From: Citrobacter sp. wls619
Lineage (GTDB): Bacteria > Pseudomonadota > Gammaproteobacteria > Enterobacterales > Enterobacteriaceae
NCBI RefSeq assembly: GCF_005281345.1
Contig: NZ_SZXJ01000095.1
Coordinates: 1 to 64,000, forward strand
Length of the DNA: 64,000 bases
Reading direction: 5' to 3'
Each line of letters opens with the position of its first letter. Within the stretch, counting starts at the first letter, position 1. The translations under genes and the position numbers were made by a program. The notes under the pieces were generated by a model. That model ran no database searches, had not been told where the DNA came from, and worked only from the letters and a program-made list of their open reading frames with translations. This document shows positions 20,881 through 28,994 of this stretch, piece after piece.

Positions 20881-20948
20881 TATACCCTACAAATTTCGGG
20901 TCGCATCAAGGCGGTGACACCGATGCAGCTTGAAAGACGACGGGTATA
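20881..20948 (+). mobile_element. Small palindromic MITE-like element at the pcnB-folK junction
   Basis: Inverted termini TATACCC (20881-20887) and GGGTATA (20942-20948) enclose a near-palindrome with GCATC/GATGC arms and a central GGTGACACC. The flanking TATA could be the duplicated target. The sequence resembles a repeat family I recall from other enterobacteria that begins TATACCC and ends CTTGAAAGACGACGGGTATA, here in a short, internally deleted form. Taking out 20881-20944 restores an ATG ACC CAT CAC GTA TAT ATC frame, i.e. a normal FolK N-terminus overlapping the pcnB stop. Confidence 0.82.
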
Positions 20949-21414
20949 TATCGCTATCGGCAGTAATTTAGCTTCTCCACTGGAGCAGGTGAATGCTGCC
21001 GTGAAAGCGATCGGTGAAATCCCGGACAGCCAAATTCTCGCCGTTTCTTCCTTTTACCGCACCCCGCCATTAGGTCCACAGGATCAGCCCGACTATCTGA
21101 ACGCCGCCGTGGCGCTGGATACCGCTCTCGCCCCAGAAGAATTGCTGGATCACACCCAACGCATTGAGCTACAGCAGGGTCGCGTACGTAAAGCTGAACG
21201 CTGGGGCCCGCGTACGCTGGACCTCGACATTATGCTGTTTGGCGATGAAGTGATTAACACTGAACGTCTGACCGTACCGCACTACGATATGAAAAACCGC
21301 GGCTTTATGCTGTGGCCACTTTTTGAAATCGCACCTGAACTGACCTTCCCGGACGGAACCCGCCTGCATCAACACCTCTCCCTACTCGGTGCAGCAAAAC
21401 CTGCACACTGGTAA
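20923..21414 (+). CDS. folK: 2-amino-4-hydroxy-6-hydroxymethyldihydropteridine pyrophosphokinase with rewritten N-terminus
   Basis: Transfers pyrophosphate to hydroxymethyl-dihydropterin in folate synthesis. Family features are IAIGSNL at the start, the FYRTPP loop, and RWGPRTLDLDIMLFG with the metal-binding Asp pair. The usual start (ATG at 20868 overlapping the pcnB stop) is now cut off: its frame meets a TGA at 20931 after 21 codons because of the inserted palindromic element. The new start is inside that element. I choose ATG 20923 (163 residues, MQLERRRVYIAIGSN) because AAGGCGG lies 8 bases upstream; GTG 20914 is an alternative. The essential core is intact, so the gene is likely functional. 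Confidence 0.9.
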   Translation: MQLERRRVYIAIGSNLASPLEQVNAAVKAIGEIPDSQILAVSSFYRTPPLGPQDQPDYLNAAVALDTALAPEELLDHTQRIELQQGRVRKAERWGPRTLDLDIMLFGDEVINTERLTVPHYDMKNRGFMLWPLFEIAPELTFPDGTRLHQHLSLLGAAKPAHW

Positions 21415-21534
21415 AGTAATCCTTCCCCTTTAGCGTTTACTGCTTTCGCGCCAAACGATTGCTTAAATCAATTGCCCCCCTGAATGTGACTGCTAGAATG
21501 CCGTTAAATATGACTTTCACCATCAGGAAATGTT

Positions 21535-22326
21535 ATGAAACCGACAACCATCTCATTGCTGCAAAAATACAAGCAAGAGAAGAAACGCTTCGCGACGATT
21601 ACGGCCTACGACTACAGCTTCGCGAAACTCTTTGCCGACGAAGGTATCAATGTGATGCTGGTAGGCGATTCACTGGGGATGACGATTCAGGGTCATGACT
21701 CTACCCTGCCGGTCACTGTTGACGATATTGCCTACCATACTCGCACTGTACGTCGTGGGGCACCCAACTGCCTGCTGCTTTCCGATCTCCCGTTTATGGC
21801 CTACGCTACGCCAGAACAAACCTTTGCAAACGCGGCGGTTGTGATGCGCGCAGGGGCCAATATGGTCAAGATTGAAGGCGGCGCATGGCTGGTCGATACG
21901 GTGAGAATGCTGACCGAACGCGCGGTCCCGGTGTGCGGTCATCTGGGGCTGACCCCGCAGTCCGTCAACATTTTTGGCGGCTATAAGGTGCAAGGCCGCG
22001 GTGATGCCGGGCAAACGCTACTTGATGACGCACTGGCACTGGAAGCGGCTGGCGCTCAATTGCTGGTACTGGAATGCGTTCCCGTTGAACTGGCAAAACG
22101 CATCACCGAAGCGCTATCTATTCCGGTGATCGGTATTGGCGCAGGTAATGTGACTGATGGTCAGATTTTAGTGATGCACGATGCGTTTGGCATTACCGGC
22201 GGACATATCCCGAAATTTGCGAAGAATTTCCTTGCCGAAGCAGGCGACATGCGTGCTGCGGTGCGGCAGTATATTGCTGAGGTGGAATCCGGCGTTTACC
22301 CGGGCGAAGAACATAGCTTCCACTAA
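21535..22326 (+). CDS. panB: 3-methyl-2-oxobutanoate hydroxymethyltransferase
   Basis: Makes ketopantoate from ketoisovalerate and methylene-tetrahydrofolate, the first committed step of pantothenate synthesis. The 263 residues start [19 protein letters not shown] and equal the family length. Visible are the substrate/metal loop LVGDSLGM near residue 42, the FMAY segment and the catalytic Glu region ([11 protein letters not shown] with HDAFG). The start is preceded by AGGAA. panC follows after 125 bases holding REP elements. Confidence 0.97.
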   Translation: MKPTTISLLQKYKQEKKRFATITAYDYSFAKLFADEGINVMLVGDSLGMTIQGHDSTLPVTVDDIAYHTRTVRRGAPNCLLLSDLPFMAYATPEQTFANAAVVMRAGANMVKIEGGAWLVDTVRMLTERAVPVCGHLGLTPQSVNIFGGYKVQGRGDAGQTLLDDALALEAAGAQLLVLECVPVELAKRITEALSIPVIGIGAGNVTDGQILVMHDAFGITGGHIPKFAKNFLAEAGDMRAAVRQYIAEVESGVYPGEEHSFH

Positions 22327-22345
22327 TTTTTCTGACGAGATGTCG

Positions 22346-22422
22346 GCCTGATAAGCGTGGCGCCATCAGGCGGTTCGGTGCACGTTGCCGGATGGTGGCG
22401 CAAACGGCTTCTCTGGCCTACA
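22346..22422. repeat. REP pair between panB and panC
   Basis: Two palindromic units, GCCTGATAAGCG-TGGCGCCATCAGGC (22346-22371) and a degenerate one ending TCTGGCCTACA, form a small BIME inside the panBC transcription unit. Confidence 0.75.
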
Positions 22423-22451
22423 GACCCTCAGGCAACTAAAGGAGTCAAGGT

Positions 22452-23306
22452 GTGCTAATTATTGAAACCCTGCCGCTGCTGCGCCAGCATATTCGCCGTC
22501 TGCGTCAGGAAGGTAAACGTGTGGCGCTGGTTCCCACCATGGGCAATCTACACGACGGTCACATGAAGCTGGTCGATGAAGCAAAAGCCCAGGCCGATGT
22601 GGTCATCGTCAGTATTTTCGTCAACCCGATGCAGTTTGACCGACCGGACGATCTGGTGCGCTACCCGCGAACGCTGCAGGAAGATTGTGAGAAGCTGAAC
22701 AAGCGCAAAGTGGATTATGTCTTTGCGCCGGCAGCGCTTGAGATCTATCCGCAAGGGACAGATTCACAAACCTATGTCGAGGTTCCGGGACTGTCTACTA
22801 TGCTGGAAGGCGCCAGCCGTCCAGGGCACTTCCGTGGTGTCGCAACCATCGTCAGCAAACTGTTCAATCTGATCCAGCCGGATGTTGCTTGCTTTGGCGA
22901 AAAAGATTTCCAGCAGTTAGCATTGATCCGCAAAATGGTTGCGGATATGGGTTATGACATTGAGATCGTCGGTGTGCCTATTATTCGCGCCAAAGACGGC
23001 TTGGCCCTTAGTTCACGTAACGGATATCTGACGGCAGAGCAGCGTAAAATCGCCCCTGGCTTGTACAAAGTAATGAGCCGCATTGGCGAAAAATTACAGG
23101 CTGGCGAGCGCGAGCTGGAAGAGATTATTGCTATTGCCGCACAGGAGCTGAATGAAAAAGGTTTCCGCGCCGACGATATTCAGATCCGCGATGCCGACAC
23201 ACTGCTGGAACTGACTGAAAACAGTAAGCGTGCAGTGATTCTGGTCGCTGCATGGCTGGGCCAGGCACGGCTGATCGATAATCAAAGCGTTACATTAGCC
23301 CAGTAG
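22452..23306 (+). CDS. panC: Pantothenate synthetase
   Basis: Joins pantoate and beta-alanine using ATP. It has 284 residues with a GTG start ([12 protein letters not shown]), preceded by GGAGTCAAG. The nucleotidyltransferase signatures are present: [13 protein letters not shown] (HxGH-like, near residue 28-40), [16 protein letters not shown] and the KMSKS-like DGLALSSRN. The K-12 gene yadD that separates panC and panD is absent; only about 95 bases lie between them here. Confidence 0.97.
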   Translation: MLIIETLPLLRQHIRRLRQEGKRVALVPTMGNLHDGHMKLVDEAKAQADVVIVSIFVNPMQFDRPDDLVRYPRTLQEDCEKLNKRKVDYVFAPAALEIYPQGTDSQTYVEVPGLSTMLEGASRPGHFRGVATIVSKLFNLIQPDVACFGEKDFQQLALIRKMVADMGYDIEIVGVPIIRAKDGLALSSRNGYLTAEQRKIAPGLYKVMSRIGEKLQAGERELEEIIAIAAQELNEKGFRADDIQIRDADTLLELTENSKRAVILVAAWLGQARLIDNQSVTLAQ

Positions 23307-23402
23307 ACAGGGGTTAAAAATAGGGCAATACTGCCTGAGAAATTTCTCAAAGCAGGCCTGTTGCGCCTGCTTAGCCAAGGTAAACGACAGGGTATAGACG
23401 TT

Positions 23403-23783
23403 ATGATTCGCACCATGCTGCAAGGCAAGCTCCACCGCGTAAAAGTCACGCAGGCGGACCTGCATTACGAAGGCTCCTGCGCCATCGACCAGGATTTCCT
23501 TGATGCCTCCGGTATTCTGGAAAACGAAGCTATTGATATCTGGAACGTGACGAATGGGAAACGTTTCTCAACCTATGCGATTGCGGCTGAACGCGGCTCC
23601 AAAATCATCTCGGTGAACGGTGCGGCTGCACACTGTGCTGATGTGGGTGACATTGTGATTATCGCCAGCTTCGTCACCATGTCTGATGAAGAAGCCCGTA
23701 CATGGCGCCCGAAAGTGGCTTACTTTGAAGGCGATAACGAAATGAAGCGCACCGCAAAAGCCATTCCAGTACAGGTTGCCTGA
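23403..23783 (+). CDS. panD: Aspartate 1-decarboxylase proenzyme
   Basis: Makes beta-alanine for pantothenate; self-cleaves at Gly24-Ser25 to form the pyruvoyl cofactor. The cleavage site is visible in HYEGSCAID. From [12 protein letters not shown] the protein has 126 residues, the standard length; the open frame starts 14 codons earlier but without homology. Conserved Tyr58 region is [11 protein letters not shown]. It ends 5 bases before the end of convergent yadE. Confidence 0.97.
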   Translation: MIRTMLQGKLHRVKVTQADLHYEGSCAIDQDFLDASGILENEAIDIWNVTNGKRFSTYAIAAERGSKIISVNGAAAHCADVGDIVIIASFVTMSDEEARTWRPKVAYFEGDNEMKRTAKAIPVQVA

Positions 23784-23788
23784 TAGCC

Positions 23789-25018
23789 CTACCCCTGCGG
23801 CTGATTGCTGATCAGCCGCGACATCGTTTCCAGTGAATCCGTTCTTAAAATATAGAGGCGTTTCAATAAGTACGGATTATCCCCAGGCTTCACCTTCCCT
23901 CTCACCGTCGTGACCGCCATGTGGAACCCTGCCTCTTTTGCCGCATTGACGGCTATTGCGTTATAGCCGCCAAACGGATACGAAAGATAAATAACATGGG
24001 GGTTAAACTGAGCAAGCGCCCGCCGCGAACGCGCAAAATCAAACAGAATATTGTGATAACTGCGACTCAGCAGGATCGGCCGGTGATTGGCATCTACCCG
24101 GTGCAAAAAATGGGTATGTGACTGGAAGTCGAACACGTCCCTTATCTCGTTCAGTTCGGAGAGGCTCATAAACTGCAGCGATTTCGGATCCCACTTCTGG
24201 GGATGGCGCTTAATACGCGACGAAATAATAAATGCTGTCGCTTTCATCCCGTACTGCCTGAGGACAGGATAAGCATAACGGCTGACCGACTTCAGGCCAT
24301 CGTCGAACGTCAGCACAACAGCCCGTGCAGGCAGGTTCATTTTATTCTGCACGTAGCCTTCCAGTTGATACATCGTCAACGTGGTGTAACCACGATCCCT
24401 TAGCCAGGCCATTTGGTTACTGAACGCACGCACAGAGGTCGTCGTGGAGGTGTGGCGAAAACGGGTATTCTCTTCATCACGCAGAATATGATGGTAGGTC
24501 AACACGGGAATACCGTGGTCTTCCTGCGCATCCAGCGCGCTGATATAAGCCAGCCTGCCACCAATGCGGATCTGAAACCAGGTCTGATTAAGTCGGTCTT
24601 TGAGCTTACTAATGATGGGATAGCGCAGGTTGTCCGCCAGTACGCCAAACGGTGCACTCCCGACGTCCGGGGCATTATAAACCGGCGTGTCTTTCCAGGT
24701 TAGCAGGCTTTGATTGCTGAGCGGCTTGTTGAGGTCGCCTAAACCATCGTCAACCTTCTGCCGGCCCTGAACAGGCTCCAGGTGTCCCTTATCGATAAAC
24801 CCGGTACCAAAGCCAAAGGAGAATTCATAGTAGTCAGCGGCTATCGGTTCTACTGAGAGGATTTGACCGGCGCGAATATTCCCAACCGTCACCATCTTGT
24901 TGCCAATCTGCGCCCAAACGGCAGCCGCTTCAGTGGTTTGCATATAGCGAGCAGGCAACGCCGCAGCAACGCAACCGGAGACCAGGAGTAACAGAACCAA
25001 CAGAGCGCGCATCACCAT
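23789..25018 (-). CDS. yadE: Polysaccharide deacetylase family protein YadE
   Basis: Exported NodB-type carbohydrate esterase domain protein of unknown substrate, 409 residues. The N-terminus is hydrophobic and holds a lipobox-like VSGC with Cys at residue 16, suggesting a lipoprotein. An SH3-like region (about 30-160) precedes the deacetylase domain, where the metal/catalytic Asp pair is TFDDGLKS and the His pair is SHTHFLH. The closest relative is E. coli YadE at the same locus, though its N-terminus differs. The function is not established. Confidence 0.9.
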   Translation of the reverse strand: MVMRALLVLLLLVSGCVAAALPARYMQTTEAAAVWAQIGNKMVTVGNIRAGQILSVEPIAADYYEFSFGFGTGFIDKGHLEPVQGRQKVDDGLGDLNKPLSNQSLLTWKDTPVYNAPDVGSAPFGVLADNLRYPIISKLKDRLNQTWFQIRIGGRLAYISALDAQEDHGIPVLTYHHILRDEENTRFRHTSTTTSVRAFSNQMAWLRDRGYTTLTMYQLEGYVQNKMNLPARAVVLTFDDGLKSVSRYAYPVLRQYGMKATAFIISSRIKRHPQKWDPKSLQFMSLSELNEIRDVFDFQSHTHFLHRVDANHRPILLSRSYHNILFDFARSRRALAQFNPHVIYLSYPFGGYNAIAVNAAKEAGFHMAVTTVRGKVKPGDNPYLLKRLYILRTDSLETMSRLISNQPQG

Positions 25019-25079
25019 ATACGATAACCGAGGCGAGAAACCCCGGCTATTGTAGCAAAAGCGCCATCAATACCAATGA

Positions 25080-25520
25080 TTAACACGCATACAAATCATG
25101 CTTCAACACGAAGGGGGGATTTTTTTGTTGTTGATGCCAGAGGCTAGAAACTTCGGGCCCGCCAAGCGCGACGATACAATCGCGAAACGCAGAACTGCTC
25201 ATCGATTCTCGCGACGAAAGCATTCGCTCAAGCAATGGATAGCTGATACCGGAAATCACTTCACACTGGGGATGTTTATGGCTCATTAACGAAGCCACGC
25301 GGTAAGGCGCGGCTCCGGCCATATCCGTCAGAAAGATAACGCCCTCACCGGAGTCTGTGGCATGCAGGGCATGGCACATCATACGGCTTAGCATATTTGA
25401 ACTGAGGCCACGCCAGAAGCTCACCGCCAGGCACTGCACCTGTGGACCGTACTTTTTTTCCAGACGCTGCAGCATATCCTGTGCCTTATCGTCATGACAG
25501 GTAATTACCCAACCTAACAT
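25080..25520 (-). CDS. yadI: PTS EIIA component YadI, mannose/fructose/sorbose class
   Basis: Protein of 146 residues homologous to EIIA domains of the mannose-type phosphotransferase system. The phosphorylatable His is His9 in GWVITCHD. No EIIB, EIIC or EIID gene is next to it, so it is an orphan; it may phosphorylate or be phosphorylated by components elsewhere, or act in regulation. It sits between yadE and the yadGH exporter as in E. coli. Confidence 0.9.
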   Translation of the reverse strand: MLGWVITCHDDKAQDMLQRLEKKYGPQVQCLAVSFWRGLSSNMLSRMMCHALHATDSGEGVIFLTDMAGAAPYRVASLMSHKHPQCEVISGISYPLLERMLSSRESMSSSAFRDCIVALGGPEVSSLWHQQQKNPPFVLKHDLYAC

Positions 25521-25590
25521 CGCCTACCTCCTTAGCAGGCAAGTAGTTTATCAGGGTGATAAATATGTAAGGGTGATAAACATCAAAAGT

Positions 25591-25613
25591 TTCCTCTCCC
25601 GTTCGGGGAGAGG
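25591..25613 (-). terminator. Terminator-like hairpin after yadH
   Basis: The stem TTCCTCTCCC/GGGGAGAGGAA lies 8 bases beyond the yadH stop. On the minus strand it is followed by ACTTTTGATG, a short T-run. Confidence 0.75.
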
Positions 25614-25621
25614 AAAAGGGA

Positions 25622-26392
25622 TTAGCTGCGCAGTCCGCGCCCGCGCTGAATCAGATACCAGCACAGTAAATAAAACGCGGCGATAAACACCACCAGCACA
25701 CCGAAGGTCGTCACCAATGGTACATCGTGAATACCGAGGAAGCCGTAACGGAAGCCGCTAATCATGTAGACAATCGGGTTCAGGTGCGACAGTCCCTGCC
25801 AGAATGGCGGTAACAGCGTTAACGAATAGAAAACGCCCCCCAGATAGGTCAGCGGCGTTAACACGAAGGTCGGGATCAGACTGATATCGTCAAAGGTTTT
25901 GGCAAAAACCGCGTTCAGCAAGCCCGCCAGCGAGAACAGCACCGCCGTCAGCACCAGCGTCAGCGCCACGAAGACCCAGGAGTGCACCTGGAACGGAACA
26001 AAGAACAGTGAGATAGCCGTGACCAGAATGCCCACACACAGACCGCGTGCCACACCGCCGCCGACAAAACCGGCGATGATTACGTGCGTCGGTACCGGTG
26101 CAACCAACAGTTCTTCAATGTTGCGCTGAAACTTGGCGCTAAAGAACGACGATGCCACGTTGGCATACGAGTTGGTAATCACCGCCATCATAATAAGCCC
26201 CGGCACGATAAACTGCATGTAGCTAAAGCCGTGCATTTCACCGATCCGTGAGCCAATCAAATTACCAAAGATAATAAAATAGAGCGTCATGGTGATGACG
26301 GGCGGCACCAGGGTTTGCACCCAGATACGCATAAAGCGGTGGATCTCTTTCGCCCAGATGCTTTTCAGCGCGACCCAGTAAAGCTGCATCAT
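25622..26392 (-). CDS. yadH: ABC transporter permease YadH
   Basis: ABC-2 type integral membrane protein of 256 residues with six predicted membrane segments. The ABC-2 signature near residues 205-240 (LPPFWQGLSHLNPIVYMISGFRYGF) is clear. It overlaps yadG by four bases (ATGA), so the two should be cotranslated and form an exporter. The substrate is unknown. The N-terminal MQLYWVALKSIWAKEIHRFMRIW is typical of this exporter family. Confidence 0.94.
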   Translation of the reverse strand: MMQLYWVALKSIWAKEIHRFMRIWVQTLVPPVITMTLYFIIFGNLIGSRIGEMHGFSYMQFIVPGLIMMAVITNSYANVASSFFSAKFQRNIEELLVAPVPTHVIIAGFVGGGVARGLCVGILVTAISLFFVPFQVHSWVFVALTLVLTAVLFSLAGLLNAVFAKTFDDISLIPTFVLTPLTYLGGVFYSLTLLPPFWQGLSHLNPIVYMISGFRYGFLGIHDVPLVTTFGVLVVFIAAFYLLCWYLIQRGRGLRS

Positions 26393-27315
26393 GCGCGATC
26401 TCCTTGTTTTTCATGAACCAGAGAAACAAACAGCTCTTCCAGCCGGTTCGCCTTGTTCCGCATACTCAATACCTGAATACCCTGAGCGCTCAGCTGCGAG
26501 AACACGCTGTTCACCCCCTGCTCGCGCAGAACTTCAACTTCCAGCGTTGAGGTATCAACCAGACGGTATTGATAGCCTTCCAGCTTAGGCAGTGGACTTT
26601 TCGCCGCCAGATCGAGAATAAACGTCTCAGATTTGAGCTTGGAGAGCAGATTCTTCATCGAGGTATTTTCTACCAGCTCACCGTGCTGAATAATGCCGAT
26701 GTTCCGGCACAGCATTTCCGCTTCTTCGAGGTAGTGGGTGGTTAGAATAATCGTCGTACCTTTATCGTTTAAATCCTTCAAAAAGCCCCACATTGAGCGG
26801 CGTAATTCAATATCAACACCGGCAGTAGGTTCATCGAGGATAAGCAACTTTGGCTCATGCATCAGCGCGCGGGCAATCATCAGGCGGCGCTTCATCCCGC
26901 CGGAAAGCATACGCGCACGCTCATTGCGTTTTTCCCACAGGTCGAGCTGTTTTAGATAAATTTCGCTGCGTTTAACCGCCTCTTTATACTCAACGCCGTA
27001 ATATCCCGCCTGATTTACCACAATCTGCTGCACGGTTTCAAACGGGTTAAAGTTGAACTCCTGCGGCACCAGCCCAAGCTGACGCTTGGCGTTAACCGTA
27101 TCTTTATCAAGATCGTACCCGAAGACGCTCACCCGCCCGGAGGTTTTATTCACCAGCGAGCTGATAATACCGATGGTGGTGGACTTTCCCGCGCCATTGG
27201 GACCTAGCAGCGCATAGAAATCACCCGCTTCGACTTGCAAATCTATGCCCCGCAACGCCTGAACGCCACCGGGATAGGTTTTTTTAAGTTGTTGAAGTTC
27301 CAGAGCAATGGTCAT
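26389..27315 (-). CDS. yadG: ABC transporter ATP-binding protein YadG
   Basis: ATPase partner of YadH, 308 residues. Walker A is GPNGAGKST near residues 38-46, the signature is LSGGMKRRL, and Walker B is LLILDEPTAGVDIE. The C-terminal region after residue 220 is longer than the bare ATPase domain, as in drug/polysaccharide ABC-2 exporters. It starts 108 bases from the divergent can gene. The cargo is not known. Confidence 0.94.
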   Translation of the reverse strand: MTIALELQQLKKTYPGGVQALRGIDLQVEAGDFYALLGPNGAGKSTTIGIISSLVNKTSGRVSVFGYDLDKDTVNAKRQLGLVPQEFNFNPFETVQQIVVNQAGYYGVEYKEAVKRSEIYLKQLDLWEKRNERARMLSGGMKRRLMIARALMHEPKLLILDEPTAGVDIELRRSMWGFLKDLNDKGTTIILTTHYLEEAEMLCRNIGIIQHGELVENTSMKNLLSKLKSETFILDLAAKSPLPKLEGYQYRLVDTSTLEVEVLREQGVNSVFSQLSAQGIQVLSMRNKANRLEELFVSLVHEKQGDRA

Positions 27316-27423
27316 GGTTTTTTACTTACCTTACGTTCTGACATTTTATATATAGTTTAAATAATGCTGGAGTTACCCTATATTAGCCCATCGAATTTAT
27401 CTGGCTTCGGGTTGTACGACTCC

Positions 27424-28086
27424 ATGAAAGACATAGATACACTCATCAGCAACAATGCACTATGGTCAAAGATGCTGATAGAAGAGGATCCCGGATTTTT
27501 TGAAACGCTGACACATGCACAAAATCCGCGTTTTCTATGGATTGGATGTTCCGATAGCCGCGTTCCCGCTGAACGTTTAACCGGTCTTGAACCCGGTGAA
27601 CTGTTTGTTCACCGTAATGTGGCTAATCTGGTTATTCACACCGACCTGAACTGTCTCTCAGTGGTTCAGTATGCGGTGGATGTGCTGGAAGTGGAACACA
27701 TTATTATTTGTGGCCACTATGGATGCGGCGGCGTCCAGGCAGCTATTGAAAATAAAGAACAAGGGCTGATTGATAACTGGTTGCTGCATATCCGCGATAT
27801 CTGGTTTAAACACAGCTCACTGCTGGGCGAAATGCCGCAGGAACGTCGCATGGACACCCTGTGCGAACTGAATGTCATGGAGCAGGTCTATAACCTGGGC
27901 CATTCGACAATCATGCGTTCAGCCTGGAAACGCGGTCAGAAAGTGACGATTCACGGATGGGCTTACGGTATTCATGATGGTCTGCTGCGCGATCTGGACG
28001 TCACGGCCACCAGCCGCGAAACACTGGAACAACGCTACCGACAGGGGTTGTCGAACCTCAGCCAGAAGCACAGCAACCATAAGTAA
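27424..28086 (+). CDS. can: Beta-class carbonic anhydrase
   Basis: Converts CO2 to bicarbonate, essential for growth of E. coli in air. Zinc ligands and the gating Asp are visible: Cys42 and Asp44 in IGCSDSR, then His98 and Cys101 in CGHYGCGG. The start at [14 protein letters not shown] gives 220 residues as in E. coli; the frame is open 20 codons upstream. It is divergent from yadG and convergent with hpt. Confidence 0.97.
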   Translation: MKDIDTLISNNALWSKMLIEEDPGFFETLTHAQNPRFLWIGCSDSRVPAERLTGLEPGELFVHRNVANLVIHTDLNCLSVVQYAVDVLEVEHIIICGHYGCGGVQAAIENKEQGLIDNWLLHIRDIWFKHSSLLGEMPQERRMDTLCELNVMEQVYNLGHSTIMRSAWKRGQKVTIHGWAYGIHDGLLRDLDVTATSRETLEQRYRQGLSNLSQKHSNHK

Positions 28087-28094
28087 GGTGATAT

Positions 28095-28170
28095 TGCCGG
28101 GTGGCGGTTACGCCTTACCCGGCCTGCAAATCAGCGCCATAGGCCTGATAAGCGAAGCGCCATCTGGCGC
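28095..28170. repeat. REP pair between can and hpt
   Basis: TGCCGGGTGGCGGTTACG-CCTTACCCGGCC and GGCCTGATAAGCG-AAGCGCCATCTGGCGC are two REP units in the convergent gap and may serve as a 3' barrier for both genes. Confidence 0.75.
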
Positions 28171-28179
28171 TCCAGCCCA

Positions 28180-28716
28180 TTACTCGTCCAGCAACACCAC
28201 TTTGCCAACATACGGCAGATGGCGATAACGTTGCGCATAGTCAATGCCGTAGCCAACCACGAACTCATCTGGAATGGAGAAACCGATAAACTCGACCGGT
28301 ACATTCACTTCACGGCGAGAAGGTTTATCCAGCAACGTACAAATCGCCAGAGATTTAGGTTCACGCAGGCTCAGGATTTCACGCACTTTTGACAGCGTGT
28401 TGCCGGAGTCGATGATGTCTTCAACAATCAGCACGTCTTTGCCGCGAATGTCTTCATCCAGGTCTTTGAGGATTTTAACATCACGCGTGGTGGACATTCC
28501 GCTGCCGTAGCTGGAGGCGGTCATGAAATCGACTTCGTGGGAGACATGCACTTCACGGCACAGGTCAGCCATAAACATAAATGAACCGCGTAACAGGCCT
28601 ACCAGCACCATATCACTGCCGCTGTCCTTGTAACGCTCGTTAATCTGACGTCCCAGTTCGGCAATACGCGCTTTGATCTCCGCTTCCGGGATCATGACTT
28701 CTACAGTATGTTTCAT
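28180..28716 (-). CDS. hpt: Hypoxanthine phosphoribosyltransferase
   Basis: Salvages hypoxanthine (and weakly guanine) to IMP/GMP using PRPP. The 178 residues equal the E. coli protein. The PRPP-binding loop is [15 protein letters not shown] near residues 100-114, and the flexible catalytic region [12 protein letters not shown] is seen. In E. coli the upstream neighbour is gcd; here the next gene upstream is a chemoreceptor. Confidence 0.96.
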   Translation of the reverse strand: MKHTVEVMIPEAEIKARIAELGRQINERYKDSGSDMVLVGLLRGSFMFMADLCREVHVSHEVDFMTASSYGSGMSTTRDVKILKDLDEDIRGKDVLIVEDIIDSGNTLSKVREILSLREPKSLAICTLLDKPSRREVNVPVEFIGFSIPDEFVVGYGIDYAQRYRHLPYVGKVVLLDE

Positions 28717-28939
28717 AAAAGAAATAACTCACTGATTTTTATCAGTTAACACATCATGCAAATCGAAAGAAAGCACTTACCTTGATACACCGACAGAGAG
28801 ACGGTGGCTCGCACTAAGCACAAAACTTGCGACAGCATACAAACAATTCAGTGGGTGAAGTATACCAGCAAAGAGACCGCATTCCTCTGATAGTTACTCA
28901 GAGAACCTGCGCACGCATTTTAACGCGCGCTGAATACAC

Positions 28940-28966
28940 AAAAGCCGGGCAACAAACCCGGCTTTT
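28940..28966 (-). terminator. Terminator of the chemoreceptor gene
   Basis: The perfect stem AAAAGCCGGG/CCCGGCTTTT with a 7-base loop lies 29 bases after the chemoreceptor stop and ends in a T-run. Confidence 0.88.
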
Positions 28967-28994
28967 AGCGTGAGCAAAATCGCACTTTTTCAGG

